From: DATKAB01 sp964542745
Lineage (GTDB): Bacteria > Eisenbacteria > RBG-16-71-46
Length of the DNA: 48,126 nucleotides
Assembly (NCBI GenBank): GCA_964542745.1
Contig: CAZIVR010000013.1
Coordinates: forward strand, 1 to 48,126
Reading direction: 5' to 3'
How positions within the stretch are numbered: position 1 is the first letter of the stretch; each line of letters begins with the position of its first letter. A model generated the notes under the pieces. The model ran no database searches. It was not told where the DNA came from and was given only the letters and a program-made list of their open reading frames with translations. Shown in pieces: positions 7,513 to 16,157 of this stretch. The position numbers were made by a program, and so were the translations under genes.

Positions 7513-10500
7513 CTAGTTGGCCGGTTCCGGGACGGCGGAGCGCCGGGGACGGCGGAGCTTGACCAGGCGGCCTTCGTGGACGGCGGTGCCGGTGCCGTTG
7601 TCGGCGAGCAGCTTGTAGAAGTAGACGCCATTCGCAAGGGGGAATCCCTCCGCGTCGCGGCCGTCCCAGGGGATCTGGTGCCAGCGCGGGTCCAGGCGAC
7701 GCTCCGTGCGCTGGTAGATCAGGCGGCCCGCGATCGAGTAGACCCGCAGCGTGACGTCCACCGGTGCCGCCGAGATCAGGTCGAACGAGAACACGGTGGC
7801 GATGTCGAACCCCGGGTTCAGCGCGCGAATGTAATCGTCGTCGAAGGGATTGGGAAATGCCATCGCGTTCTCGATCCGCACCGCCAGACCGGTCTCGGCG
7901 ACGCGAAGCCGCCGCGAGGTCGTGATCCCTCCCGCGACCGCGAGGTCGAGGCTCACCTCGCCCGGCGTGAAGGGATCGTGGATCACCGTGAGCAGCCACT
8001 CGCGCCCCGAGACGTCGCCGTTCGCGAGGCTCTCGGTGAACGAGGCCGGGCGGCCGTTGAGGGTGAGCGTCAGGTCCGTCTGCGGGGCGAGCGGCCTGGG
8101 CGACAGCACCAGGATGCTGAGGTCGGCCACGGGCGAGACGAAGTCCCCGTCCGAGATCGCCTGGCCCCCGACGCGAACGATGGCCTGGAATCCGAACACC
8201 GCCTCGAACACGCTCTCGAGCCCGTAGCGGTCCCAGGTGCGGAAGATGTAGCGGTAGTTGTCCGGGCGCAGGTTGTCGGCGTAGGTCAGGAGGAAGCGGC
8301 GCCCGCCGGACTGGGAGGTCGCGCGGGCGGTATCGGGAAACGCCGGACTGACCGTGAGCCCGGCCGGGAGCGTGGGATCGGAGGACCGCCACAGGGTGAC
8401 GGGCGCCGACGTCCGGTCGCGCCGCTCGAACCGGATCGAATCGAGCCGCACCGTGGAGACCAGCGTGGCCGCGAGCGTGAGCCCCGGCCCCGACGACGTG
8501 AGCCGGATGTCCTGCCCGTGGGTCACGGGCTGTCCGTTCGCGGTCACGATCGCCTGGGGCGCGCCGATGCTGAGCCGCGTCGCCGGATCGCCGAGCAGGG
8601 TGTAGGTCACGCTCACGTCGCGCTCGAAGGCGAACCCCGAGCGCCCCGTGAAGTTCGCGAGGAGCGCGGCGTAGATGGCTTCCCCGAGCACGACCCGCGA
8701 GCCGCGGTCCCCGAGGTACTCGTCGCGGGGCGGATTCACGAACAGGGCGTTGGCGAGATGGATGTTGACGTGGTTGGTGGGATCGATCGGCAGCGACTCG
8801 TAGCCGACCGAAGCCCAGGAGGCGATCGCGCCCCGCCCGGGCAGCGTGACCAGCTCTTCGCCGAAAGCGGGGCCGTACTGCGGGTCGTTCCCGGCCTTGG
8901 CGCGGCCGAAGCTGTTGGGGTGGCAGGAGAATGCCGTGAAGAGGAACGGCCGCCCGTCGTTGGTGAAGCGGCCCTTGTCGTCGGTCGGGGTCTGGTTCAG
9001 GTAGAGGTTCTCGTGCGACACCACGTACTCGTTGGCGTGGCCCTGGTAGTTCCACCACAGGCGGCCCGCGTTGAGCCGGCTGAACAACTCGGGCGTGGCG
9101 GTGGCGCGGGCGCGGGTCTGGAAAACGGTCTGGCTGGTGCGGCAGGTGTCCACCCCGCCCGAGGTCGTGAACTCGCCCAGGCGGTTGGGCACGTAGTACG
9201 AGAGGTTCATCACGTCCACCTGCGCCTGGGCGAGCCCGGCGCGCTTGCGGACCAGCGAGTCCAGCACCGCGTTGATCTGGAGGAACCGGGCCTCCGCCCC
9301 GCGGCGGCAGTAGTCGCTGCTCCCGCCACCCGGGCCGCCGAAGGTCGTCTGGCCCGAGTACTGGTCGTCGGCCAGCAGCACCATCTTCTGCCGCCACGAC
9401 TGGTCGCCCGCGAGGTTCTCGTAGGCCACGAGCTTCGACACCATGCCGGTCACCTGGCTCACGTTCCCGGCGGGCAGGCGCCCGATGAAGAGGTCGGGCT
9501 TCAGGCTTCCCGGCAGGAAGACCGGGCAGTTGACGCACCACACGTACCAGAAGTCCGCCGGCACCAGCTCCGGCAGGTAGTCGGAGGAGCCGACCGGCAC
9601 GGGCACGGGACCGAACATCTTCTGCACGGGGACGATGTCGGGGCTCGACGTCGAGAAGTGGCGGCGCGGGTCCTCGCTGCCGTCGCCGACCAGCAGCACG
9701 AACCGCGCGTTCCAGTTGTTGTAGGCGTAGCGGATGAAGCGCCGGATCGCGTAGGCCGACTTGCGGCCGCCGTTGAACTCGTCCTGGATCCCCTCGAGCG
9801 GGGCCACCACCACCCGCAGTCCCTGCGCCGCGCGCAGGTTCACCAGCGGCTGGATCGCGCTGCGGAAGCCCTCCGGCACGATGACCAGGTAGTCGCCGTC
9901 GGGGCGGTCGAAGATTCGGTGGCGGGTCACCGCGCTCATCGCGCCGGGCGCGGGGGACTTCGGGATGTCGAACACGACGTACTGCCGTCGCAGCGACGGG
10001 CTGGCCGTGTCCTGCAGCCGCAGGTAGACGTCGCTGCCCACGGTGCTGATGTCCACGTCGTCGAGCCGGAACGGCCGGGTCGAGTCGGTCACGTCGTAGG
10101 CGCGCAGCAGGAACGGGTTGACGTAGGGTCCGGCGCGAATCTCGAAAGCGGACGTCTGGTTGCCGCTGTTGCAGGGAAGGTAGTTGCGGATCGGACGGAA
10201 CTGGCGCCAGTAGGTCACCTCGAACCAGTTGAGCCCGGCGAAGACCAGCGCGTTGGGGTTGGGGCAGGCGTCGGAGGCGTTGAGCTTGCCCCAGATCCGG
10301 AGCGAGTTGGTGGCCCCCTCGGTGAGCGCCCCCGGCGCGAGGTTCCCGGTGCGGGTCTCCGCCCGGATCCCGAACCACGCCGCCGAGTCCACGATGCTCG
10401 CGTCCTGCGCGAGCCCGTTCCGCACCCGCGCCCAGGTGTACTTGGGCGTGCTGTTGAGGCCGACCCAGCTCACCGTGACCGTGGCTCCCGCGGTGGGATC

Positions 10501-11844
10501 GAGGTTCGTGGTCTCGAACGGGAAAGCCTCGGGCGTGCAGAAGAAATTGAAGTTGTTCCAGGTGAACTGGTCGAGCACCGTGTCGATCGGGAAGCCGGTC
10601 ATGGACAGGTTGCGCTCGTAGCGGCGCCGGGTCGGGTACGAGGCGAGCGGCACGAGGTCGTTCCGGTCGAGCCATCCCCGGCGTCGCTCGATCCGGGCGG
10701 CCGCGGCCCGCCGCGTCACGAAGATCACCTCGGCGTCGCCCCACACGCGCTGCGGGGCGGAGATGCGGCCGCGCTGGGCCCAGTCCCAGACCCACACCAC
10801 CACGCGGTCGCCGGGCCCGAAGAATCCGTCGCCGTCGTCGTCGTCCACCTCGCAGGGCAGATCGATCGTCCCGTAGGGCGGCGTCTGGTCCTGCAGGAAT
10901 TCGTGGCGGTGGACGCTGACCTCCCCCACCGGAACGGCGGCCGGGTAACCGTAGGCGGCGAGCGAGTCGTACTCGATGCCGTAGACCCCGGTGGTGTCCA
11001 CCCGCACCCGGACCTCGATCTCGCTCTCGTCGAAGGCGTCCACGCGCGGCCGGCCGTCCTGGGAGAGCGCCGTGCCCCGCCCGGGGAGGAGGCCGCCGTC
11101 GCGGGCCGCGGGCCGGCGCGCGCGCCAGCCGCGTCCGTCCTCCCAGTTGGCGACCTGGGTCGCGAACACCGGGTCGAACTGCGGATCGGGTGCGTCGTCG
11201 ATGCCGCCGTCGGCGAGCGAGGGGCGGCCGCCCGCGAAGTCCACGCGCACCGTGATCGAGCGGGTGAGCGTGAGCCGGGCGCCGTCCTCGTCGTAGCGGA
11301 ACGGAAAGACGCGCAGCGGGACCAGCCGCCGCTCGCGCATCGTGAACACCTCTCCCACCTCGAGCGCCGAGGCCGGCCAAACGCCGTCGCGGATCGGTTC
11401 CTGCGGCGTGAGGACCGGAATCCGCCCGAGGAGGTCGTCGGGAACGAACTCCGACTTCTCGGCGATGGCGATCCGCGTGCCTTCGCGAACGTCCTCGGGG
11501 CCGCTCGCCAGCACCCGGGCGACCGCCCGGGCACCCGGCGGAAGGGCCAGCAGGGTGGCGCCGAAGGGAAGTCGCGGGCGCCCCGCGACGTCGGTGCGAC
11601 CCAGCCCGTCCACCGAAGGGACGACGCGCCCGCCCGCCGGATCGGACTCCAGAGAGTAGTCGCCGACCTCGAGGCGCAGGGTCACGCCGGATCGGTCCGA
11701 CGCGATGACCCGCAGCTCCGCGGAGCGGGCCACGGCCGGAATCGAGGCGAGCAGCCCCGCCAGCACGGCCCCCGCGACCGGGCCGACGGCCCGGCGGAGT
11801 CCCGCTGCCGCGGCCGACGCTGGGAGGCCCGGAATTGGCTTCAT
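7513..11844 (-). CDS. Secreted C25 (gingipain-family) cysteine peptidase with T9SS/FlgD-like C-terminal domain
   Basis: 1443 aa. An N-terminal export signal (hydrophobic run ending near IPAVARSAE) is followed by a ~600-residue propeptide/beta region. The peptidase begins near residue 649 (DYLVIVPEGF) and has LVGDGSEDPRRH, catalytic His936 in WWNYQGHANE and catalytic Cys974 in FSCHPNSFG, the gingipain/PorU order. Ig-like regions follow, and the last ~100 residues (FPNPF ... LRVYSIAGRLIY ... WDGRDAEGFPLANGVYFYKL) match type IX sorting or FlgD-like domains. Expected to act outside the outer membrane. A near-leaderless promoter precedes the ATG. It heads the operon with the cyclophilin and membrane-TPR genes. 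PorU-type sortase activity is possible; a general protease is equally likely. Confidence 0.93.
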   Translation of the reverse strand: MKPIPGLPASAAAAGLRRAVGPVAGAVLAGLLASIPAVARSAELRVIASDRSGVTLRLEVGDYSLESDPAGGRVVPSVDGLGRTDVAGRPRLPFGATLLALPPGARAVARVLASGPEDVREGTRIAIAEKSEFVPDDLLGRIPVLTPQEPIRDGVWPASALEVGEVFTMRERRLVPLRVFPFRYDEDGARLTLTRSITVRVDFAGGRPSLADGGIDDAPDPQFDPVFATQVANWEDGRGWRARRPAARDGGLLPGRGTALSQDGRPRVDAFDESEIEVRVRVDTTGVYGIEYDSLAAYGYPAAVPVGEVSVHRHEFLQDQTPPYGTIDLPCEVDDDDGDGFFGPGDRVVVWVWDWAQRGRISAPQRVWGDAEVIFVTRRAAAARIERRRGWLDRNDLVPLASYPTRRRYERNLSMTGFPIDTVLDQFTWNNFNFFCTPEAFPFETTNLDPTAGATVTVSWVGLNSTPKYTWARVRNGLAQDASIVDSAAWFGIRAETRTGNLAPGALTEGATNSLRIWGKLNASDACPNPNALVFAGLNWFEVTYWRQFRPIRNYLPCNSGNQTSAFEIRAGPYVNPFLLRAYDVTDSTRPFRLDDVDISTVGSDVYLRLQDTASPSLRRQYVVFDIPKSPAPGAMSAVTRHRIFDRPDGDYLVIVPEGFRSAIQPLVNLRAAQGLRVVVAPLEGIQDEFNGGRKSAYAIRRFIRYAYNNWNARFVLLVGDGSEDPRRHFSTSSPDIVPVQKMFGPVPVPVGSSDYLPELVPADFWYVWCVNCPVFLPGSLKPDLFIGRLPAGNVSQVTGMVSKLVAYENLAGDQSWRQKMVLLADDQYSGQTTFGGPGGGSSDYCRRGAEARFLQINAVLDSLVRKRAGLAQAQVDVMNLSYYVPNRLGEFTTSGGVDTCRTSQTVFQTRARATATPELFSRLNAGRLWWNYQGHANEYVVSHENLYLNQTPTDDKGRFTNDGRPFLFTAFSCHPNSFGRAKAGNDPQYGPAFGEELVTLPGRGAIASWASVGYESLPIDPTNHVNIHLANALFVNPPRDEYLGDRGSRVVLGEAIYAALLANFTGRSGFAFERDVSVTYTLLGDPATRLSIGAPQAIVTANGQPVTHGQDIRLTSSGPGLTLAATLVSTVRLDSIRFERRDRTSAPVTLWRSSDPTLPAGLTVSPAFPDTARATSQSGGRRFLLTYADNLRPDNYRYIFRTWDRYGLESVFEAVFGFQAIVRVGGQAISDGDFVSPVADLSILVLSPRPLAPQTDLTLTLNGRPASFTESLANGDVSGREWLLTVIHDPFTPGEVSLDLAVAGGITTSRRLRVAETGLAVRIENAMAFPNPFDDDYIRALNPGFDIATVFSFDLISAAPVDVTLRVYSIAGRLIYQRTERRLDPRWHQIPWDGRDAEGFPLANGVYFYKLLADNGTGTAVHEGRLVKLRRPRRSAVPEPAN

Positions 11845-11854
11845 GAAGACGGGA

Positions 11855-11884
11855 AGTCTAGGAAGGAGTCGCGAATGGGGTCAA
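11855..11884 (-). promoter_or_regulatory. Sigma70-type promoter of the C25 peptidase operon
   Basis: On the minus strand: -35 TTGACC (11884-11879), an 18-nt spacer, -10 TAGACT (11860-11855). The ATG follows 10 nt after the -10, so the 5' leader would be only about 3-4 nt, and no Shine-Dalgarno is possible. Confidence 0.65.
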
Positions 11885-11957
11885 GTGCAGGGCGTCTCGG
11901 CGCGAGCGCATCGCCGAGCCGGCACCCCTCGGGGGCCCCGATCCCGCGGCGAACCCG

Positions 11958-11966
11958 TGCTAGACT
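11958..11966 (+). promoter_or_regulatory. Extended -10 promoter of the chaperone pair
   Basis: TGC-TAGACT, an extended -10 with no convincing -35. Transcription would start near 11973, leaving a ~26-nt leader containing GGAGA before the TTG start at 11999. It is divergent from the peptidase promoter, which has the same -10 hexamer. Confidence 0.5.
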
Positions 11967-11998
11967 CGCGCGCTCGCGAACGACCCTGGAGACCGAAT

Positions 11999-13444
11999 TT
12001 GAACCGCTGGATGAACCGAAAGCGTGGGGCTGGATGGCTCGCTCCGCTGGGATTGGCGCTGGGGATCGCGGCCGCCACCGGGACCACCGCCCCCTGGGCG
12101 GCGGGCGGCTCGGGCCCCGGCTCCCCATCCGCCGGCCGGGCGCCCGGCGAAGGCCCCATGCCCGACTCCGTGCTCGCGCGGGTGACCGCCGGTCGCGTCG
12201 TGACGCTCCCCGGTTTCCGGGCCGCCTGGGGAAAGGTCCGCCCCCCCGATCGCCCCGACTCTCTTACCCCCGCGAACGCCCGGAAGTTTCTGGATCTGCT
12301 GATCGAGAAGGAGGCGCTCGCCGAGGTGGCTCTGCGGGAGTCCTGGGTCTGGACCGACCGCGAAAGCGCCGACTACCGGGCGACCCTCGACGGGCTCACC
12401 ATGAAGGTCGTGCTCGACTCCTGCCTGCACGAGATGCGGGCCCGCCTGCTCCGCTCCCCGCCGGGCGGGCCGGCCGGGGCCGATCCCGCCCCGCCGCTCT
12501 CGAACCAGGATCTCGGCATCGCGGCCCGCGAGAGCATGGCCGTCGCGCTCCAGGTCCGCTTCGAGCGTGACGTCCTCGAGCGGCTGACCCGGGCGTTCGT
12601 CGCGCTGCCCCGTCCGTCGCCCGATTCGACGCTGTTCGCGCAGCTCCGCATGATCAACGTCATGCCCGAGGTGGAGCCCGCCGACCTCGCGCTCCCGGTG
12701 GCCCGGACCCGGAAGGGCGCCTACACGGTCGGCGAGGTGCTGTCGGCGTGGAAGCAGTTGAGCCCGCCCTACCGGCCGCGCATCGAGGTCGCCGCGCAGA
12801 TGGAAGACGTGATCGAGAACCAGCTCTTCGAACGGGAGCTCCGCCTCGAGGCGGAACGCCGCCGGGTGGCCGAGTGGCCGGAGATCGCGGGGGCGCTGGC
12901 GCGCAAGCGGGAGTTCTTCGCGATTTCCCACCTGGTGGCCCGCGAGGTCTACGACAGGATCCCCATGGACTCGACCACGCTGCGGAACTACTTCGTGAAG
13001 AACCGGAGCTTCTGGGACCTGCCGTTCCGCGTGGCCCTCGCCCGGTTCCTGATGCCCACCCGGCAGGCGGCGGCCGCGATGGCGATCGAGCTCTCGGACC
13101 CGTTCCGGGCCGAGAGCCTCGTCGCGAAGGGAGCGCGAGCCCGCACGCGATTCATGATGGAGGTCAGCGCCGAGAGTGACAGCGCCCTGTTCGCGCGGGC
13201 CCTGCGGGCCGGCCCGGGAAGCGTGCTCGGCCCCGACTCCGTGGCCGGCGGCTGGGAGGTCGCTCGCGTGGTCGCGCTCCAGCCGGGCCGCCCCCGCAGC
13301 TTCGAGGAGTGCCGGTCGCTGGTGGGCCAGCGCTGGTACGGCGTGGAGGGCGAACGGCTGATGGTGGAACTCCTGGCCCGTGCCCGCCGCCAGTTCCGGG
13401 TCGTGATCAACGAGGCCGCCCTTCACAGACTGACATCTTCATGA
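11999..13444 (+). CDS. Exported SurA/parvulin-like peptidyl-prolyl isomerase (degenerate)
   Basis: 481 aa from TTG 11999, chosen because GGAGA lies 6 nt upstream; ATG 12011 is the alternative. An N-terminal signal (LAPLGLALGIAAATG) leads into a helical SurA_N-like region of about 300 residues with charged helices. A weak PPIC-like part follows (FRVALARFLM, then GSVLGPDSVAGGWEVARVVALQPGRPRSFEE, the usual closing strand of a parvulin). Probable periplasmic chaperone for outer-membrane or secreted proteins. Its stop overlaps an ATG at 13441 in the frame of the next gene, a similar chaperone. Isomerase activity itself is doubtful as the active-site motifs are poor. Confidence 0.75.
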   Translation: MNRWMNRKRGAGWLAPLGLALGIAAATGTTAPWAAGGSGPGSPSAGRAPGEGPMPDSVLARVTAGRVVTLPGFRAAWGKVRPPDRPDSLTPANARKFLDLLIEKEALAEVALRESWVWTDRESADYRATLDGLTMKVVLDSCLHEMRARLLRSPPGGPAGADPAPPLSNQDLGIAARESMAVALQVRFERDVLERLTRAFVALPRPSPDSTLFAQLRMINVMPEVEPADLALPVARTRKGAYTVGEVLSAWKQLSPPYRPRIEVAAQMEDVIENQLFERELRLEAERRRVAEWPEIAGALARKREFFAISHLVAREVYDRIPMDSTTLRNYFVKNRSFWDLPFRVALARFLMPTRQAAAAMAIELSDPFRAESLVAKGARARTRFMMEVSAESDSALFARALRAGPGSVLGPDSVAGGWEVARVVALQPGRPRSFEECRSLVGQRWYGVEGERLMVELLARARRQFRVVINEAALHRLTSS

Positions 13445-13569
13445 CGCTCCGAGCCCGGGCTCGGCTTACCGTCGTTCGCGTTCTCTCGCTCTCGCTCTCC
13501 CTATCCCCCGGGGCCTCGGCCCGGCGGCCCGGACCGCCGGATGCCCACCCCGGATCCCCCGGAGTCTTC

Positions 13570-15330
13570 ATGAATTTCCGCGTCCTTCGCGCCGTCGGCC
13601 TGTGCCTCGCCTTCCTGACCTGCGTGGGCCTCGCGGCCGCCACCCGGCCCGGCGCCGCGGCCGTCGCGGGAACGCCCGGCCCCGGCGAGTTCCTGCCCGA
13701 CACCTTCGTGATCTGCCGGGTGGGCGACCGCGTGACCCGGGTCTCCGACTACGTGAGCCTCTACTTCAACTCCTACATTCTCGACCGGCCCGGCGCGGAC
13801 AGCGCCGGCCGCGTGACGTTCCTCCAGAACATCATCTCCAAGGACGTTCTCGGGCAGGTGGCGCTGCGGATCAACCGGCCGTTCCGGTTCGAGGATCGCG
13901 CGGTGATGCGGGAGTTCGAACAGCGCACGCTCTCCAACGCCCTCTACCGCACCGCGGTGCTGGAGTCGCTCCACGTCACCGAGGACGAAATCCTGCGCGA
14001 GTACGCGCTCTACTCCCACGAGATCCGGGTCCGTCGCATCATCTTCCCCGACCTGGCCACCGCGCAGCGGGTTCGGCTGGAGATGATCCGGGGCAAGCTC
14101 TCCTGGCAGCAGGCCTACGACCGCTACTCGCTCCTGAAGGAGAAGGATCAGGCGCGGGACGGCGAGCTGGGCTGGACGGTGCGCGGCGGCGCCTCCCTCG
14201 AGATGGCCCGCAAGTTCTTTTCGCTCGGCGCCGGCGGCATCAGCGAGCCGCTCGAGCAGCCCGAGGGCTGGTTCGTGATCCAGGTCGTCGAGCGCCGGCC
14301 CGGCTCGCCGCCCGGCGTGGACGCGGTTCGCGAATTCCTGCGCAGCCAGCTCGCCGAGGAGCGGGCGACGCGGCTGGTTCAGGCGGTTCGCGGGGTGATC
14401 CGCAAGCAGATCGGAATGGTCTACGACACGGCGGCGGTGAAGTGGGCGGCCGCCCAGTTCCAGCCCGTGCAGACCACGACCCGGGACGACAAGGGCGTTC
14501 CCCACATCGAGTTCAACACGATCCTCCCCGAGTTTTCCCCGCAGGACACCTCGAAGGTCCTGGCGAGGCACCGGGACGGCGTCTGGACGCTGGGCCGGTT
14601 CTTCGATCTCTATCACGAGATCCAGGCGCTCACCCGCCCCAACGTCAACACGCCTGAGGACTTCTTCAACCAGCTCGACGCGTTCGCCTTCGAACCCTAC
14701 ATGGCGAAGGTGGCGATGGAACGGGGCCTCGATCGCGACTCCGCGGTGGTGGCCCAGATCGCGAAGAAGCGCGAGGAGATCCTGGTCGAGCATCTCTACT
14801 CGGACTCGATCCTCTCGCGGGTCGCGATCGACCCGGCCGCGCGGCGCAAGTACTACGAGGACAACAAGCCCGGCTTCATCACCTACTCGCGCGTCCGGTT
14901 CGCCTCCCTGTGGTCCGACTCGAAGGCGGGCGCCGACTCCCTGGCGGCCCGGCTCCGCTCCGGCGAACGGGCCGAGGACATCCTGCAGGCGGAATCACTG
15001 CTCGGCATCGACCGTGGCAGCATCCAGGAACGGGGCGAGGAGGAGCGCGGCACCTACCAGAAGGTGATCTTCGAGGAGCTGCGCCCGGGACAGGTGACGG
15101 TCATCGGGCCGGACCGGGTGGGCCATTACCTGGTCCTGCAGAAGCTCGAGGTCATTCCCGGCCGGCTGCTGAGCTACGACGAGGCCTCGGGAATCATCGA
15201 CGAGACGCTGCACAACCTCGAGGCGGAGCGCCTGCTCCGGGAGTTCGTGGCGCGCCACAGCCGGAAGTTTCCGATCGTGTCGCGGCCCGACCTGGTGATG
15301 AAGATCCGCCTGGTGGATCCCACGATCTAG
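13570..15330 (+). CDS. Exported peptidyl-prolyl cis-trans isomerase, SurA/PpiC type
   Basis: 586 aa from ATG 13570 (GGAG 5 nt upstream; signal peptide FRVLRAVGLCLAFLTCVGLAA). An in-frame ATG at 13441 overlaps the previous stop as ATGA and would add 43 residues that also begin with a signal-like stretch, so two starts compete. A SurA_N-like helical region reaches residue ~150. A parvulin domain follows (~152-250: IRVRRIIFPDLATAQRV ... DGELGWTVRGG ... GGISEPLEQPEGWFVIQVVERR), and a second, weaker parvulin-like region lies at ~430-540. It is expected in the periplasm, folding outer-membrane or secreted proteins. Convergent with the next gene, 10 nt away. Confidence 0.88.
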   Translation: MNFRVLRAVGLCLAFLTCVGLAAATRPGAAAVAGTPGPGEFLPDTFVICRVGDRVTRVSDYVSLYFNSYILDRPGADSAGRVTFLQNIISKDVLGQVALRINRPFRFEDRAVMREFEQRTLSNALYRTAVLESLHVTEDEILREYALYSHEIRVRRIIFPDLATAQRVRLEMIRGKLSWQQAYDRYSLLKEKDQARDGELGWTVRGGASLEMARKFFSLGAGGISEPLEQPEGWFVIQVVERRPGSPPGVDAVREFLRSQLAEERATRLVQAVRGVIRKQIGMVYDTAAVKWAAAQFQPVQTTTRDDKGVPHIEFNTILPEFSPQDTSKVLARHRDGVWTLGRFFDLYHEIQALTRPNVNTPEDFFNQLDAFAFEPYMAKVAMERGLDRDSAVVAQIAKKREEILVEHLYSDSILSRVAIDPAARRKYYEDNKPGFITYSRVRFASLWSDSKAGADSLAARLRSGERAEDILQAESLLGIDRGSIQERGEEERGTYQKVIFEELRPGQVTVIGPDRVGHYLVLQKLEVIPGRLLSYDEASGIIDETLHNLEAERLLREFVARHSRKFPIVSRPDLVMKIRLVDPTI

Positions 15331-15340
15331 CGGGACGCGC

Positions 15341-16102
15341 TCAGGGCCGCTTGGGCCGATCCGGGGACCACACCTTCGGGGCGAGGGCATCCCGGAAGGG
15401 GTCGCACGAGGTGCCGTCCGGCGAGTTGATCGAGACCCACCGCGCCCCGCGGTTCACGTTCAGGTTGTCGTCGCCGCCGTAGCTGAGCCACGAGGACTGC
15501 CACTCCACGCAGATCGGGGCGCCGTACCCGCCGGCCGTCGCCGCCGGGCGCCGGAACAGGACGCGGGCGAACCCGTAGACGTTCCCGCCCTTGATGGGAA
15601 TCGCGGAGAACTTCGGGACGGCGTAGAGGAGGCGGAGGCGGCCGCTTCCCGCGACGAAATCGTAGAACGGCCCCCCCGCGCCGGGGCCGCCGGCCCACGG
15701 CGTGTCGAACCCGTGATCCGGATCGTGGTCGAAGACCACGCGGATGGGCGCTCCCTCGAGGCGGTTGTTCTTGATCTGCCAGTAGTCTCCCAGCGTGTCG
15801 CCGTCGGCCGCCCGGAAATAGAGAGTCGCGCTCACACCGAGAAATCCGGCCGAGTCGTGCCCGGGATCGAAGCACAGGTAGAGCGTGTCAACGCGCGTCG
15901 TGTCCCCGCCCGTCGCGTCGAGCGTGGTGGTCGCGCCGGGCCGGCCGTACGGGGCGTTCCAGGTCAGGAGCAGCCGGGGCTCGTGCGGCTTCTTCGCACG
16001 AGCGGCGGGCGCCGCGAAGCAGGGCACCGCGCCCACGAGCACTCCCAGGAGCACGGAGGCCAGCGCCACGCGAGCCCGGCCGGAATGAGTCCTGCAGGTC
16101 AT
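15341..16102 (-). CDS. Exported protein, distant member of the local LSW family
   Basis: 253 aa with a clear signal peptide (VALASVLLGVLVGAVPCFAAPAARA). The mature part opens with RLLLTWNAPYG, comparable to INLSWNECG in the genes at 17223-20116. It also has a GDYWQIKN segment like their NWWQLASG and APICVEWQSS like their GACIVFNSI. It has only three Cys in the mature part and lacks the WGSVKSLYR tail. No catalytic motif is visible. I read it as a beta-rich secreted protein, divergent paralogue of its neighbours; function unknown. Confidence 0.75.
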   Translation of the reverse strand: MTCRTHSGRARVALASVLLGVLVGAVPCFAAPAARAKKPHEPRLLLTWNAPYGRPGATTTLDATGGDTTRVDTLYLCFDPGHDSAGFLGVSATLYFRAADGDTLGDYWQIKNNRLEGAPIRVVFDHDPDHGFDTPWAGGPGAGGPFYDFVAGSGRLRLLYAVPKFSAIPIKGGNVYGFARVLFRRPAATAGGYGAPICVEWQSSWLSYGGDDNLNVNRGARWVSINSPDGTSCDPFRDALAPKVWSPDRPKRP

Positions 16103-16157
16103 CGAATCCTCCAGCGGTGAGACGTCCTCGCCCGGCGGCGCGCCGGTGCGGAGCGCA

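Noticed and set aside
7430..11380. Minus-strand open frame of 1316 codons overlapping the peptidase
   Set aside because: Another-frame shadow of the C25 gene; the C25 frame carries the catalytic His and Cys and a signal peptide.
6937..12570. Very long plus-strand open frame (1877 codons) opposite the peptidase and PPIase genes
   Set aside because: Its translation is His/Arg/Gly/Pro low-complexity, typical of the antisense of GC-rich coding DNA; the minus-strand genes have clear motifs.
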